A DNA stretch of 64,000 nt from Alienimonas californiensis (GTDB lineage Bacteria; Planctomycetota; Planctomycetia; Planctomycetales; Planctomycetaceae): positions 2,808,823-2,872,822 of the forward strand of contig NZ_CP036265.1 of NCBI RefSeq assembly GCF_007743815.1, in the 5' to 3' direction. Shown piece after piece: positions 44,861 through 53,038 of this stretch. The first letter of the stretch is position 1, and each line of letters opens with the position of its first letter. The position numbers and the translations under genes were made by a program. Under the pieces are notes generated by a model that saw only the letters and a program-made list of their open reading frames with translations, did not search any database and was not told the DNA's origin.

Positions 44861-44936
44861 GAGAGTCCATTGAGAGTCGGACGGAGTCCGCAAAACGTCG
44901 CCGGGAGTCCGGCGGGAGTCGGCGGGAGTTCCGTCC
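44861..44936. repeat. Degenerate GAGTCC/GAGTCGG repeat cluster
   Basis: At least six copies of GAGTC or GAGTT occur at irregular 9-20 base spacing, several as GGGAGTCCGG or GGGAGTCGG, in the leader of the second secreted-protein gene. A short duplication (GGTCGTGAGGAA) lies just upstream near 44740-44765. Confidence 0.6.
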
Positions 44937-44971
44937 GCCGCCCGTCCCCGCCTGAATCGGCCGGTCTCCCC

Positions 44972-46975
44972 ATGCCCCGTCCGTCCCTCTCCGAACTGCG
45001 GGCCGCGGCCCTGCTGACCCTCGCCGCGGCCTGCACGCTGGCGGACGGGGTCTGCGGCGGGTCGTCCGCGGCGTTCGCCCAGGGGCTGCGGCGTCCGCAG
45101 GCCGGCACGCCGCTGCCCCCGCTCGCCGACACCCCCGCCGGCGCCCTCGGCGCCCGGGCCGTGCTGCTCGATCCGGCCCGTCGCGGCTTCATGACGGTGA
45201 ACGTCTCCGCGGCCGGCGGCGGTGCCGTGGAGATCTACGGCGAACCGTTCGCCCCCCCGATTCCCGTCGGCGGCGACCCCGCCGCCCCGGAAGGCCCCGC
45301 GGGCGGCTCGCTGGTCCGGCTGTGCGTCGGCCGCACCTATCGGATGCGGATCACGGACATCCCCGGTCTCCCGCCGGAAACCACGCTGTTCCCCAGCATC
45401 GAACTGGTGGACCGGCTGCACCCGCCCGACGGGCTCGCCAGCGCCTTCCCCCTGCCGGTCAGCATCACCCCGGAGGAGGCCGCCCAGGCCGCCGCCGGGG
45501 CGCTGATCACCAAGGTGATCTATCTGGAAGACCCGGACCTCGCCCCGACGACGTGGTTCCGCGGCCCGCTGCGGCGGACCGATCTGCCCCCGAACGCCGA
45601 CCCCCTCGCCGAGGGCGGCGCCCGCGGCCGGGTGATCGCCGTGGTGCGGCTGGGCGGCCGGACGCCGGACCTGCGGACGCCGGAGCGCGCCTTCTACGGC
45701 ACCGGCGGCCCCGTGCTGCCGGCCGCCCCCGCCGACGTGAACCTCCCCCCGCTGCCGCCGGTGACCGACGCCGTCACCCAGGTCTCCGCCGTGGAACCGG
45801 CGAAGTCGATCACGGAGATCGTCGGCCCCGGCATCCCCTGTCCCGAAGGCCGGGCGACGCTGGACCTCGGCTCCTCGGCTGACTGCCCCGTTGACGCCTG
45901 CCCCGTCGACGCCTGCCCGGCGCCGGCCCTCTGTCCGCCGCCGCGGTTCGCCCCGCCGGTGCACTGCCCGCCGGGCGGGGTGCGGTACGGGGCGCTGCCG
46001 CCGGTCGGCGGCGCCGTGCTGGATTGGCGCGTGCCCGGCCCCTACTGCCCGCCGGAGGTGCGGCCGAAAGACGAATACCTCTGCGACGGCGGCGACCGCC
46101 TGCGCCCCGCCGGCACGACCGACTACCTCGGCGGCCTCGGCGGATTGGACCCGGAGGACGCGGTGGTCCGCTTCCGCGGCTCCGACGGCGAACTGCACGT
46201 CTGCCCGACGAACCGGGTCTGTATCTACGCTCCCCGGTTCGCCGAGGTCCGCACGCTGTTCGGCGTCGTCGCGGACACCCGCTACTTCGGCCCCGCCGAT
46301 CTCGCCCGCACCGCCCGCAGCAACGTGGACGTGATCGACGTGCCGACCGGCCTGGTCCGGCAGGACGTGCGTCCCGACGCCGCCCGCGTTCGCAGTCGGG
46401 CCTCCGGTCTGGCCGTGGACTCCCCCTGGAGCGCCCTGTCCGATGTGCTCCGCAGTCAGCAGAACGTGCGGTACACGGAGGTGTTGCGGGTCGTCACGAA
46501 CGAGCAGGCGAACCTCCGCACCGGCGTGACCGCCGCGGAACTCGCCCAGCGCGAGGACGCCGCGGCCGTCTGGACCCGGGCGGACAACCCGGTGACGTTC
46601 TTCGTCGGCGCCGCGACCACCACCGCGATCGGCGTGAACCGGCCGCAGGTGATCGTCGGGGTCGAGGACAAGCGGAAGCCGGGCCTGCTGTGCGTGCACA
46701 AGTACGCCGACAAAGCCTTCGCCGCCACGGGCGACATCGTCACGTTTACCATCACCGTAGAGAACCGCGGCCAGAAGCCGCTCTCGGAGATCGTGATCCT
46801 CGACAACCTCACCCCCCGGCTGGAATACGTCGAGGGCAGCGCCGAGGCCACGCTCGCCGGCGAGATTCAGGTCACCCCCAACGGCGAGGGCAGCGGCATC
46901 GTCCGCTTCGTCCTCACCGAAGACCTCGAAGGCGGCGAGAAGGGCCAGCTCACCTTCCAAACCCGCGTGCGGTAA
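44972..46975 (+). CDS. Secreted protein with shared domain and C-terminal DUF11-like domain
   Basis: The protein (667 residues from the ATG at 44972) has a signal peptide (ELRAAALLTLAAACTLADG). It shares a beta domain with the preceding lipoprotein: YRMRITDIPGLPPETTLFPSIEL and ALITKVIYLEDPDL match the neighbour's motifs. A Cys/Pro-rich linker with CPVDACPVDACPA comes next. A central domain runs from about residue 350 to 540, and a C-terminal DUF11-like domain follows (VTFTITVENRGQKPLSEIVILDNL). A GTG at 44849 would extend the protein but spoils the signal peptide position. Probably cell-surface or envelope-linked. The pair looks like an ancient duplication. Confidence 0.8.
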   Translation: MPRPSLSELRAAALLTLAAACTLADGVCGGSSAAFAQGLRRPQAGTPLPPLADTPAGALGARAVLLDPARRGFMTVNVSAAGGGAVEIYGEPFAPPIPVGGDPAAPEGPAGGSLVRLCVGRTYRMRITDIPGLPPETTLFPSIELVDRLHPPDGLASAFPLPVSITPEEAAQAAAGALITKVIYLEDPDLAPTTWFRGPLRRTDLPPNADPLAEGGARGRVIAVVRLGGRTPDLRTPERAFYGTGGPVLPAAPADVNLPPLPPVTDAVTQVSAVEPAKSITEIVGPGIPCPEGRATLDLGSSADCPVDACPVDACPAPALCPPPRFAPPVHCPPGGVRYGALPPVGGAVLDWRVPGPYCPPEVRPKDEYLCDGGDRLRPAGTTDYLGGLGGLDPEDAVVRFRGSDGELHVCPTNRVCIYAPRFAEVRTLFGVVADTRYFGPADLARTARSNVDVIDVPTGLVRQDVRPDAARVRSRASGLAVDSPWSALSDVLRSQQNVRYTEVLRVVTNEQANLRTGVTAAELAQREDAAAVWTRADNPVTFFVGAATTTAIGVNRPQVIVGVEDKRKPGLLCVHKYADKAFAATGDIVTFTITVENRGQKPLSEIVILDNLTPRLEYVEGSAEATLAGEIQVTPNGEGSGIVRFVLTEDLEGGEKGQLTFQTRVR

Positions 46976-46982
46976 CCGCGTC

Positions 46983-47010
46983 GGCGAAGGGCGAAGGGCG
47001 AAGGGCGAAG
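46983..47010. repeat. Tandem repeat, 4 x GGCGAAG
   Basis: Four exact copies of the 7-base unit GGCGAAG follow directly after the stop of the secreted-protein gene. Such a unit can change copy number by slippage. Confidence 0.85.
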
Positions 47011-47061
47011 CCGGCGAGCGGAGGGGCGTCAGCCCCCCGTGCGTCTCCCCTGCGACGCCCC

Positions 47062-47090
47062 CCGCTTCGCCGTCGCCGCCAGGCGGCGCG
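47062..47090. repeat. Family C half-site, intergenic
   Basis: The stretch contains TTCGCCGTCGCCG, two bases and AGGCGGCGCG, like one arm of the nuoH element. The opposite arm is absent. It lies between the second secreted-protein gene and the STAS-like gene. Confidence 0.7.
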
Positions 47091-47159
47091 TCTCGGATCG
47101 GCGCCCGCAGCACGTGCGACGGACGGAGCGCTTGCGGTAGGCTCTCCCCGGAGCCCGCC

Positions 47160-47597
47160 ATGCCCGATCTGTCCGACACCCCCACCACCTTCTCCGCAGG
47201 CAAGCCGCTGCGGGAAGCCGCGTCCGGCGCCCCCGACGCCGACGACCAACCGTTGCCGGCGGGGTGCGACCGCCCCGCCACCTTCACGCTGTACTCCCAC
47301 GGGGAGGTGACGGCGCTCGGCTGGGACGGCGCCGTGGCGATCGACCCCGACCCGGCGACGTTCCTGCAGGAAGTCGCCGACCTCGCCGCCGGCGCCGGCG
47401 CCAAGGCGTTGGCGATCGACCTGACCGGCCTGGAACGCTTCCCCCCCGGTCTGCTGGGCGGCCTGCCGGCGCTGGTGCGGCGGGGCGTTCGCGTGCTGCT
47501 GTTCAACCCGACCCCGGACGTCCGCGAACTGCTGCGGGTTTCGCACCTGGACCGCCACCTCGGCGTGCACGAGGTCGACGTCCCCGCGCCGCGCTGA
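47160..47597 (+). CDS. STAS-like (anti-sigma-factor-antagonist-like) protein
   Basis: The 145-residue protein has a hydrophilic N-terminus of about 45 residues and then a STAS-like alpha/beta pattern: VTALGWDGAVAI, ALAIDLTGLERFPPGLLGGLPALVRRG and VRVLLFNPTPDVRELLRVSHLDRHLGVH. The usual phosphorylated Ser of DxSxxxxxD is replaced (DLTGLERFPPG), so it may be a non-phosphorylated relative. It precedes the serine hydrolase gene by 14 bases, probably in one operon. Confidence 0.65.
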   Translation: MPDLSDTPTTFSAGKPLREAASGAPDADDQPLPAGCDRPATFTLYSHGEVTALGWDGAVAIDPDPATFLQEVADLAAGAGAKALAIDLTGLERFPPGLLGGLPALVRRGVRVLLFNPTPDVRELLRVSHLDRHLGVHEVDVPAPR

Positions 47598-47611
47598 AGG
47601 GGGCGCCGGCG

Positions 47612-48772
47612 ATGCAGGACTGGGCGATCGATTGGAGCGACGACCCCGCCGCGGTCGGCCTCAACCCGACCCGCTGGGCCCGCGTCGCCCCGCTGATGAA
47701 CGCCCTCTGCGGCGAGGCGGCCGCGGCGATTTGCGTCGGCCGCGGACGGACCGCCCTGCGGCCGCTCGCCAGCGGCCTGATCGTCCCGGGCGGCCCGCCC
47801 GCCACGCCGGAGACGCGGTTCGCCGTCGCCTCCCTGACCAAGCCGATCGTGGCGACGCTCGTCCTCGCCGCGGTGGAGCGGGGGGAGCTGTCCCTGGGCG
47901 AGCGGGTCGTCGACCGGCTGCCGGCGTTCGGCGGGGGGAAGAAGCGGGCGGTCCGCATCCGGCACCTGCTCACCCACACCTCCGGTCTGCCGGACCTGCT
48001 GCCGGACGACCTGGAGCTCCGCGAAGCCGGCGCTCCGCTGGAGACGTTCCTGCAAAGGGCCGCCGCCGAACCGCTGACGTTCGAGCCCGGCCGGGCCGTC
48101 GCCTATTCCAGCCTCGGCTTCGCCGTCCTCTGGGCGCTGCTGAACGACGGCGACCCGGACCAGGGGGGCCGGCTGCTCTCCGACCGCGTTCTCGAACCCC
48201 TCGGCATGACGGCGACTTCCCTCGGCCCGGCGGGCGCCGCAGTCGGAGAGATCGCGGCGGTGCGGACCCCGGGGCGGGCGTCGGCGGGCACGCGGGTGTC
48301 GGTCTGGAACAGCGATTACTGGCGTGAGCTGGGGGCGCCGTGGGGCGGGGCGCTCTCGACGGCGGCGGACATGGGTCGATTCTGCGCCGCCTGGACGACG
48401 GGCGGCGGCCCCGTGCTGAGCCCCGCGGCCGTCGAAGCCGCCACGGCGAACGCCCTCGCCCCGATGCGGCAGATTCCCGAGGAGGACCGTCGCTGCCGCC
48501 CGTGGGGTCTGGGGTGGCGCCGGGTCTGGCCGGCCCACGCGGCGTATTTCGGGGACCTGCTCCCCCCGGAGGCGTTCGGCCACTGGGGCTCGACCGGCTG
48601 CGTGATGTGGGCCGACCCGCGGACCCGCCGCTGGGCGGCGATCCTGACGGCGCACCCGCAGGACCCGGAGGGGACGCTCTGCGGGCGTCTCTCGAACGCA
48701 ATCGTTGCGTCGTTCGCCGCCAAGCGCGGACACGTCGGCGACGCACTTGCGGATTCGCGACGGGGCGAATAG
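47612..48772 (+). CDS. Beta-lactamase-fold serine hydrolase (class C-like/DD-peptidase family)
   Basis: The 386-residue protein has the S-x-x-K motif in AVASLTKPIVATLVL, the second motif YSS in AVAYSSLGFAVLWAL, and a late HWGSTGC region in place of the KTG motif. HLLTHTSGLPDLL is the standard family segment. There is no signal peptide, so it may act in the cytoplasm as an esterase. True beta-lactamase activity is not implied. The start ATG at 47612 lies 14 bases after the STAS-like gene. Confidence 0.85.
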   Translation: MQDWAIDWSDDPAAVGLNPTRWARVAPLMNALCGEAAAAICVGRGRTALRPLASGLIVPGGPPATPETRFAVASLTKPIVATLVLAAVERGELSLGERVVDRLPAFGGGKKRAVRIRHLLTHTSGLPDLLPDDLELREAGAPLETFLQRAAAEPLTFEPGRAVAYSSLGFAVLWALLNDGDPDQGGRLLSDRVLEPLGMTATSLGPAGAAVGEIAAVRTPGRASAGTRVSVWNSDYWRELGAPWGGALSTAADMGRFCAAWTTGGGPVLSPAAVEAATANALAPMRQIPEEDRRCRPWGLGWRRVWPAHAAYFGDLLPPEAFGHWGSTGCVMWADPRTRRWAAILTAHPQDPEGTLCGRLSNAIVASFAAKRGHVGDALADSRRGE

Positions 48773-48832
48773 ATTCTCGCTCCCTCGCCGAACCCGTGGC
48801 CCCGGTCGCGTGTCGGAGAGGAACAAGTGCCC

Positions 48833-48916
48833 GCCCGGGTGGCGGAATTGGCAGACGCGCTGGCTTCAGGTGCCAGTGGGGGCAACCCCGTGGAGGTTCG
48901 AGTCCTCTCCCGGGCA
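48833..48916 (+). tRNA. tRNA-Leu (anticodon CAG)
   Basis: The 84-base gene has acceptor arms GCCCGGG and CCCGGGC with discriminator A, a D-loop with GGCAGACGC, an anticodon stem CTGGC/GCCAG around the loop TTCAGGT (anticodon CAG), a long variable arm (TGGGGGCAACCCCGT) and a T-arm with GGTTCGAGTCC. The 3' CCA is not encoded. A tyrosine recombinase starts 120 bases downstream, so the gene is the likely attachment site of the island. Confidence 0.95.
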
Positions 48917-49036
48917 CTTGACGTAACTTCGGCTGAACACGCGACTTGCGGTACTCGCCCACGTGGGGCGACGCGGCCACGACGGGCGAAGCCCGGGGTA
49001 GTGACTACCCCGGACCGCCCCAAACCGGTCCGCACG

Positions 49037-50122
49037 ATGTCCGTCACGCGCAAGCGTCGCACCCCCGCGCTCGTTCACCACAAACCGACCGGTCAGGCCC
49101 GGGTCCGCATCGGCGGGCGGGACTTCTACCTCGGCCGGTACGGCTCCCCCGAGGCGGAGGCGGCCTACCACCGCCTGCTCGCCGATTGGCGGGAGACCGG
49201 AATCGTTCCCCCGACCGCCAAAGCGGCGAAGGCGTCGCCGGACCCGGACGGCGTGACCGTCACGGAGGTGATCCTCGCGTTCTGGCGCCACGCGGAGGCC
49301 TTCTACGTCACCCCGGACGGCGAGCCCGCCGCCGAACAGCACAGCTACAAGTCCGCCCTGAGGATCCTGCGGAAGGTCGCCGGCCCTGACCCGGCGGCCG
49401 AGTTCGGTCCGAAACGGCTACTGGCGGTGCAGGCGGCGATGGTCGAGGCCGGCTGGACGCGGAAGTACGTGAACCGCTCGCTGGGCCGAGTCCGGCATGT
49501 CTTCAAGTGGGCCGTCTCCCGGGAGATGATCCCGGTGGAGATCTACACGGCGCTGCAGACGGTCGAACCGCTGCGGGCCGGTAAGACCGCCGCCCCCGAA
49601 GGCGGCGACCGCCACGCCGTGCCCGCCGAAGACTTCGAGGCCGTGAAGGACGTCATGTGCGAGAAGCACCGCAACGTGCTGGACCTGCTCGTGCTGACCG
49701 GCGCCCGTCCTTCGGAGTTGCTCGGCCTGACGACCGCCGGGATCGACCGCACCGGCGAGGTGTGGGTCGCGACGCTCACCCGGCACAAGACGGCCCATAA
49801 GGGCAAGAAGCGGTCGCTGGTCTTCGGCCCGAAGTCGCAGTCGACCTTGGAGGGCTACCTGAACCTGGACGAGCCGGACGCCCCGTTGTTCGGCCTCCGC
49901 CGCGACACGCTCTCGCAGGCGGTGAAGCGGGCCTGCGAGCAGGCCGACGTGACGCCGTTCACCCCCTACGCCCTGCGGCACACCTGCGGGTTCCGCGCCC
50001 GGGCGGAAGTCGGGCTGGACGCGACGCAGCAGTTGCTCGGTCACGCCAACGCCGCCCAAACTGAACACTACGCCCCGCCCGACCTCGCCGCCGCGATCGC
50101 CTACGCCCGCGACCGCGGGTGA
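49037..50122 (+). CDS. Tyrosine recombinase / integrase
   Basis: The 361-residue protein is expected to integrate and excise the element at tRNA-Leu. The N-terminus (RVRIGGRDFYLGRYGSPEAEAAY) is an arm-binding-like domain, the middle a SAM-like core-binding domain, and the C-terminal catalytic domain has Arg224 (GARPSELLGL), YALRHTCGF with Arg314-His315, and LGHANAAQTEHYA with His336 and nucleophile Tyr345. The first His of the usual H-x-L-R box is Tyr. The ATG at 49037 is preferred; the open frame extends upstream through the tRNA and is not used. The intact catalytic set suggests activity. Confidence 0.92.
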   Translation: MSVTRKRRTPALVHHKPTGQARVRIGGRDFYLGRYGSPEAEAAYHRLLADWRETGIVPPTAKAAKASPDPDGVTVTEVILAFWRHAEAFYVTPDGEPAAEQHSYKSALRILRKVAGPDPAAEFGPKRLLAVQAAMVEAGWTRKYVNRSLGRVRHVFKWAVSREMIPVEIYTALQTVEPLRAGKTAAPEGGDRHAVPAEDFEAVKDVMCEKHRNVLDLLVLTGARPSELLGLTTAGIDRTGEVWVATLTRHKTAHKGKKRSLVFGPKSQSTLEGYLNLDEPDAPLFGLRRDTLSQAVKRACEQADVTPFTPYALRHTCGFRARAEVGLDATQQLLGHANAAQTEHYAPPDLAAAIAYARDRG

Positions 50123-50135
50123 TGGAAGGTTTCGA

Positions 50136-51131
50136 ATGACTTCGACTCTCGCTCGGACCGTCGGCGACGCGAACCCGACGCGGATCTGGCCCGGGACCCT
50201 GCCGGTCCTCTACGTGCACGGATCCCACGGTACGGCGAAATCCTCCACCGCCCGCAACGCCGCCCGGGTGACCGATCCTCAAGAGGCCGATCTGCTGGAC
50301 GAGCCAAAGAAGCCTGAGGATCTGATCGCGTTCTTGCGGGTCTGCCGGGTGGCGATCCTCGACAACTTGGAGGAGCTGCCGAAGAAGCTGTCGAACTTGC
50401 TCTGCCGGGGCGCGACGGGAGCGGCGATGGTGCGCCGGAAGCTGTACCCAAACTTCGGGCTGAGCTTCGCCAAGTTCAACAACTCCGTGGCCCTGACCGG
50501 AATCGACTCTGTTGTGACCGCTCCTGATCTCTTGGACCGGACCGTGGTGGTGGAGGCGGTGGAAATCGCCAGATTCACTCGCCGGCTGGAGGCGGAGGTG
50601 GAGCCGGAGTTTCAGGCAGGCTGGCCCCGCGCACTGGCCGGGCTGATGAACGGCGGGGTGGCCGCCTTGAAGGCCGAGGTGGAGGGGCGCCCCCGGCTGG
50701 CTGAACTGCCGCGGCTGGCCGACTTCGCCGTCCACGCCGACGCCGCCGAAGAGGCCCTTGGACTGCCCCGTGGGGCGGCGCTGAAGGCTCTTCGGGCCGC
50801 CGTCGAGGACACGGAGGAGGCCGTCCTCAACTCCATGCCGGCGGTGCGGGCGGCGGTCGGCATTTTCTCGGAGAACCTGTCTCGGATCGACGCTGACAAT
50901 GCCGAACTGCCCCCGGCGAAGAGCCCCCCGCGTACTTGGCGGTCTGAGCCGGACCGCCTCTACAAGTCCGTCTGTGCCCGCGTGAAGTCAAACGAGCGGG
51001 GGAAGTTTTGGCCGGAAAGCGCGGAGGTGCTGACAGGGCAGTTTAAGGCCATGCCGCCGCGGCGTCGCCGTGCAGACCAGCGTGAAGAAGGAGGAGAAGC
51101 GGTGGATGGTGTTTACCGCCGTGGAGCCTGA
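50136..51131 (+). CDS. Mobile-element primase-associated-type ATPase, truncated and probably frameshifted at the 3' end
   Basis: The 331-residue frame encodes an ATPase domain like those at the C-terminus of phage and plasmid replication/primase proteins. Walker A is GSHGTAKSS (residues 29-37), Walker B is VAILDNLEELP, and ALTGIDSVVTAPDLLDRTV matches the family's NGI-x-D-LLDR segment. No primase part precedes it. Near 51055 the frame drifts into an Arg-rich tail, while a shifted frame continues as VAVQTSVKKEEKRWMVFTA before a stop, which looks like the true C-terminus. An indel is likely. It starts 13 bases after the integrase stop with a good ribosome-binding site. Confidence 0.6.
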   Translation: MTSTLARTVGDANPTRIWPGTLPVLYVHGSHGTAKSSTARNAARVTDPQEADLLDEPKKPEDLIAFLRVCRVAILDNLEELPKKLSNLLCRGATGAAMVRRKLYPNFGLSFAKFNNSVALTGIDSVVTAPDLLDRTVVVEAVEIARFTRRLEAEVEPEFQAGWPRALAGLMNGGVAALKAEVEGRPRLAELPRLADFAVHADAAEEALGLPRGAALKALRAAVEDTEEAVLNSMPAVRAAVGIFSENLSRIDADNAELPPAKSPPRTWRSEPDRLYKSVCARVKSNERGKFWPESAEVLTGQFKAMPPRRRRADQREEGGEAVDGVYRRGA

Positions 51132-51713
51132 GACGACGTGAAACGGGGCGGGATCTGGTGATCCGCGCTTTCGGCGTCTCCGGCGTCGAAGGGGTCTCCC
51201 AAGCCGAAAGGGGGCGGTCCTTCGGGACCGGCCCTTTTTGCATGTACGGTGCCTGCAGCTGCTGCATCGGGGCGGAGACGCCGACGACGCCTTACATCAA
51301 AAAACTCTCTAGTGATGGCAAGTTCCGGGTTCCCATGAGCATCACGGATGTGCTGCAGGCAGCCCTCGACGGCTAACGGGAACAGCCCTGCATAGTGGCG
51401 AAGTCTTGGAGGGGACATCCGCAGACGGTGGACCGATCGGCGGGCGAGCGTCCGCGGCGAGTCGACTCAAAGGCTGTCTTGGGACCGAGGGGATTTGGAT
51501 GGGGCACACCGCCTCGGCAGCCACCTTGAGTCTCAACCGCTTCGCGGAGCAACTGTACCGGGGACACTCGAAAACCGGGACTGACCCCTGGAGCGTAACG
51601 GTTACTAATTGCCACGACACTCGCCCAAAACTCAATGCCGGCACAAAAATCAACTCTCCGAAGGATTGCGGAACCAAGCGGACCCCGGCGGAGCGATGCC
51701 CACGACGGCCTTA
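51132..51713. other. Gene-poor stretch between the ATPase and IS630
   Basis: Apart from the shifted C-terminus of the ATPase and an intrinsic terminator at 51207-51239, I see no gene here. The base composition is noticeably more A+T rich than in the flanking chromosome. Confidence 0.5.
51207..51239 (+). terminator. Rho-independent terminator after the integrase-ATPase pair
   Basis: The stem GGGGGCGGTCC pairs with GGACCGGCCC (one bulged G) around a stable TTCG loop, and is followed directly by TTTTT. It would end the plus-strand integrase-ATPase transcript. Confidence 0.85.
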
Positions 51714-51726
51714 GAGCAGACCGCGA

Positions 51727-52718
51727 TCAGGCGTAGCGTGTATAGCCGCAGTGGCGGAGATAGTTCCGGCACTCGGACGGCGGGAAGCGGTCGAGCAGTT
51801 CGCCGATGCGGCGCCACAGCCCCTCGACCGTCCGCTCGCCCGCGGCCCGGATCAGACGCTTGAGCTTGCTGAACAGCAGTTCGATCGGGTTCAGGTCGGG
51901 GCTGTACGGCGGCAGGTACCGCGCCTTCGCACCGACGGCCCGGATCGCCTCCGCCACGCCCGCCACCTTGTGGGCGGCGAGGTTGTCCATCACCACCACG
52001 TCGCCGCGGCGCAGAATCGGCGCCAGATGTTGCCGGACCCACGCCAGAAACAGCGGCCCGTCGATCGCCCCGTCGACGACCAACGGGGCGACCGGGCCGT
52101 CGGCCCGCAACCCGCATAAAAACGTCGTGGTGCGCCAGTGGCCGTGCGGCACGGACGCCAGCAGCCGGCGTCCCCGCGGCGCCCACCCCCGGGTCGGGGT
52201 CATGTTCGTCTTGGCCCACGTCTCGTCCAGAAAGACCAGCCGCCCGGCCCGGAAGCCGCCGCGGGCCCGCCGCCAACGCCTCCGGGCGTCGGCGACGTCG
52301 GGGCGGGTTTGCTCGCAGGCGATCAGCGTCTTTTTTTATAGCGGAAACCGAGCCGGCGGAGTTCTCGTCGCAGCGTCTCCGCCGAGCAATTCAGCTTCAG
52401 ATCGGCCTTCAGCTGCCGCACGGTGCGATCGGTCTCGGCGTTCATCGCGGCGACGATCTCCGCCTCCCGGCCCGCCAGCGCCCGCGTCCGTCCCGGCGCG
52501 GTCCGGGCGGCGGGGACCTCGTCCGTGCCGCTCTCCCGCCGCCGCTGGACCAGCCGCCGCACCCAGGCGGGACTGACGGCGAAACGGTCGGCCACGACCC
52601 TCGTCGGCTCGCCGGCGTCGCGGGCGGTCAGCACGCGTTCTCTCAGATCCTCCGAATACGCACGCACCGACTCGACTCCGTGAGCGGGATGGACGCCGGC
52701 ATTTTGCCGTCGCCCCAT
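51727..52718 (-). CDS. IS630 transposase, made by -1 frameshift from two frames
   Basis: The first frame (52718 down to 52323) encodes helix-turn-helix DNA-binding domains (AYSEDLRERVL, VVADRFAVSPAWVRRLVQRR). The second frame (ending at 51727) encodes the DDE catalytic domain: VFLDETWAKTNM with the first Asp, VVMDNLAAHK with the second, and YSPDLNPIELLFSKLK with the Glu. The frames meet at A7 (52331-52337); a -1 shift joins them as YKKKTLIACEQ. All three catalytic residues are present, so the transposase is probably functional. Confidence 0.9.
52331..52337 (-). other. Slippery A7 site for programmed -1 frameshifting
   Basis: On the minus strand the sequence reads TATAAAAAAAGACGCTGA. The zero frame stops at the TGA two codons after the run, while the -1 frame opens into the catalytic domain. 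This arrangement is known from several IS630 elements. Confidence 0.85.
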
Positions 52719-52744
52719 CCGCTACGCCACACCTGGGTTTGCTC

Positions 52745-52895
52745 TAAGGGCGACCTTGCCGCGCTCCCGCCGCCCCTGCTTGACCCGCCGCGCCCAGCTC
52801 TCGGAGACGCCGAAGAACGCGGCGACCTCCCGCGTGCCTCTCCCCGCGTCGCACTCCCGCAGCGCCTCGGACCGGCGTTCCTTGGAATCGATCAC
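52745..52895 (-). pseudogene. Remnant of a second IS630-type transposase (N-terminal domain)
   Basis: From a GTG at 52895 the frame encodes IDSKERRSEALRECDAG and VAAFFGVSESWARRVKQGRR, the start of an IS630-type transposase helix-turn-helix domain. After about 47 residues it runs into the terminal repeat of the complete IS630. No remaining part of this transposase is visible on the other side of the insertion, so it was truncated by insertion plus deletion or earlier. Confidence 0.75.
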
Positions 52896-53038
52896 GGCGG
52901 CTCCGGCGGGCGGGGACGGGACGCTCGAAAGCGTACGATCCCGCCCGCCCACGCGCTACGGGTAGCCGAAGAGCACCCTGGTCGAGGCCGTCTGGCAGCC
53001 GACTTGCGCGCAAACTGCTCGGGTGGCGCATCATTGCT

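Larger units (their letters stand above)
51714..52744 (-). mobile_element. Complete IS630-family insertion sequence (about 1.03 kb)
   Basis: The terminal inverted repeats match at both ends: GAGCAGACCGCGATCAGGC at the left and the complement of GCCACACCTGGGTTTGCTC at the right, both continuing into GTAGCG. The element is bounded by TA on both sides (51712-51713 and 52745-52746), as expected for IS630, which duplicates TA. It carries one transposase gene in two frames joined by an A7 slippery site. Length and structure are typical. It has landed beside a remnant of another IS630. Confidence 0.93.

Noticed and set aside
47160-48772. STAS-like protein plus serine hydrolase as an antibiotic-resistance unit
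   Set aside because: The hydrolase has no signal peptide and lacks a clear KTG motif, so resistance is not supported.
43319-48826. A very long open frame on the minus strand (over 1800 codons) opposite the secreted-protein, STAS and hydrolase genes
   Set aside because: It is a by-product of high third-position G+C; the plus-strand genes have signal peptides, family motifs and ribosome-binding sites, while the antisense translation is low-complexity.
48827-49036. An upstream extension of the integrase through the tRNA-Leu gene
   Set aside because: Translation across a tRNA is implausible; the ATG at 49037 gives a normal integrase N-terminus.
51158-51376. A short plus-strand frame of 72 codons after the ATPase gene
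   Set aside because: It spans the strong terminator at 51207-51239 and has no family motif or ribosome-binding site.
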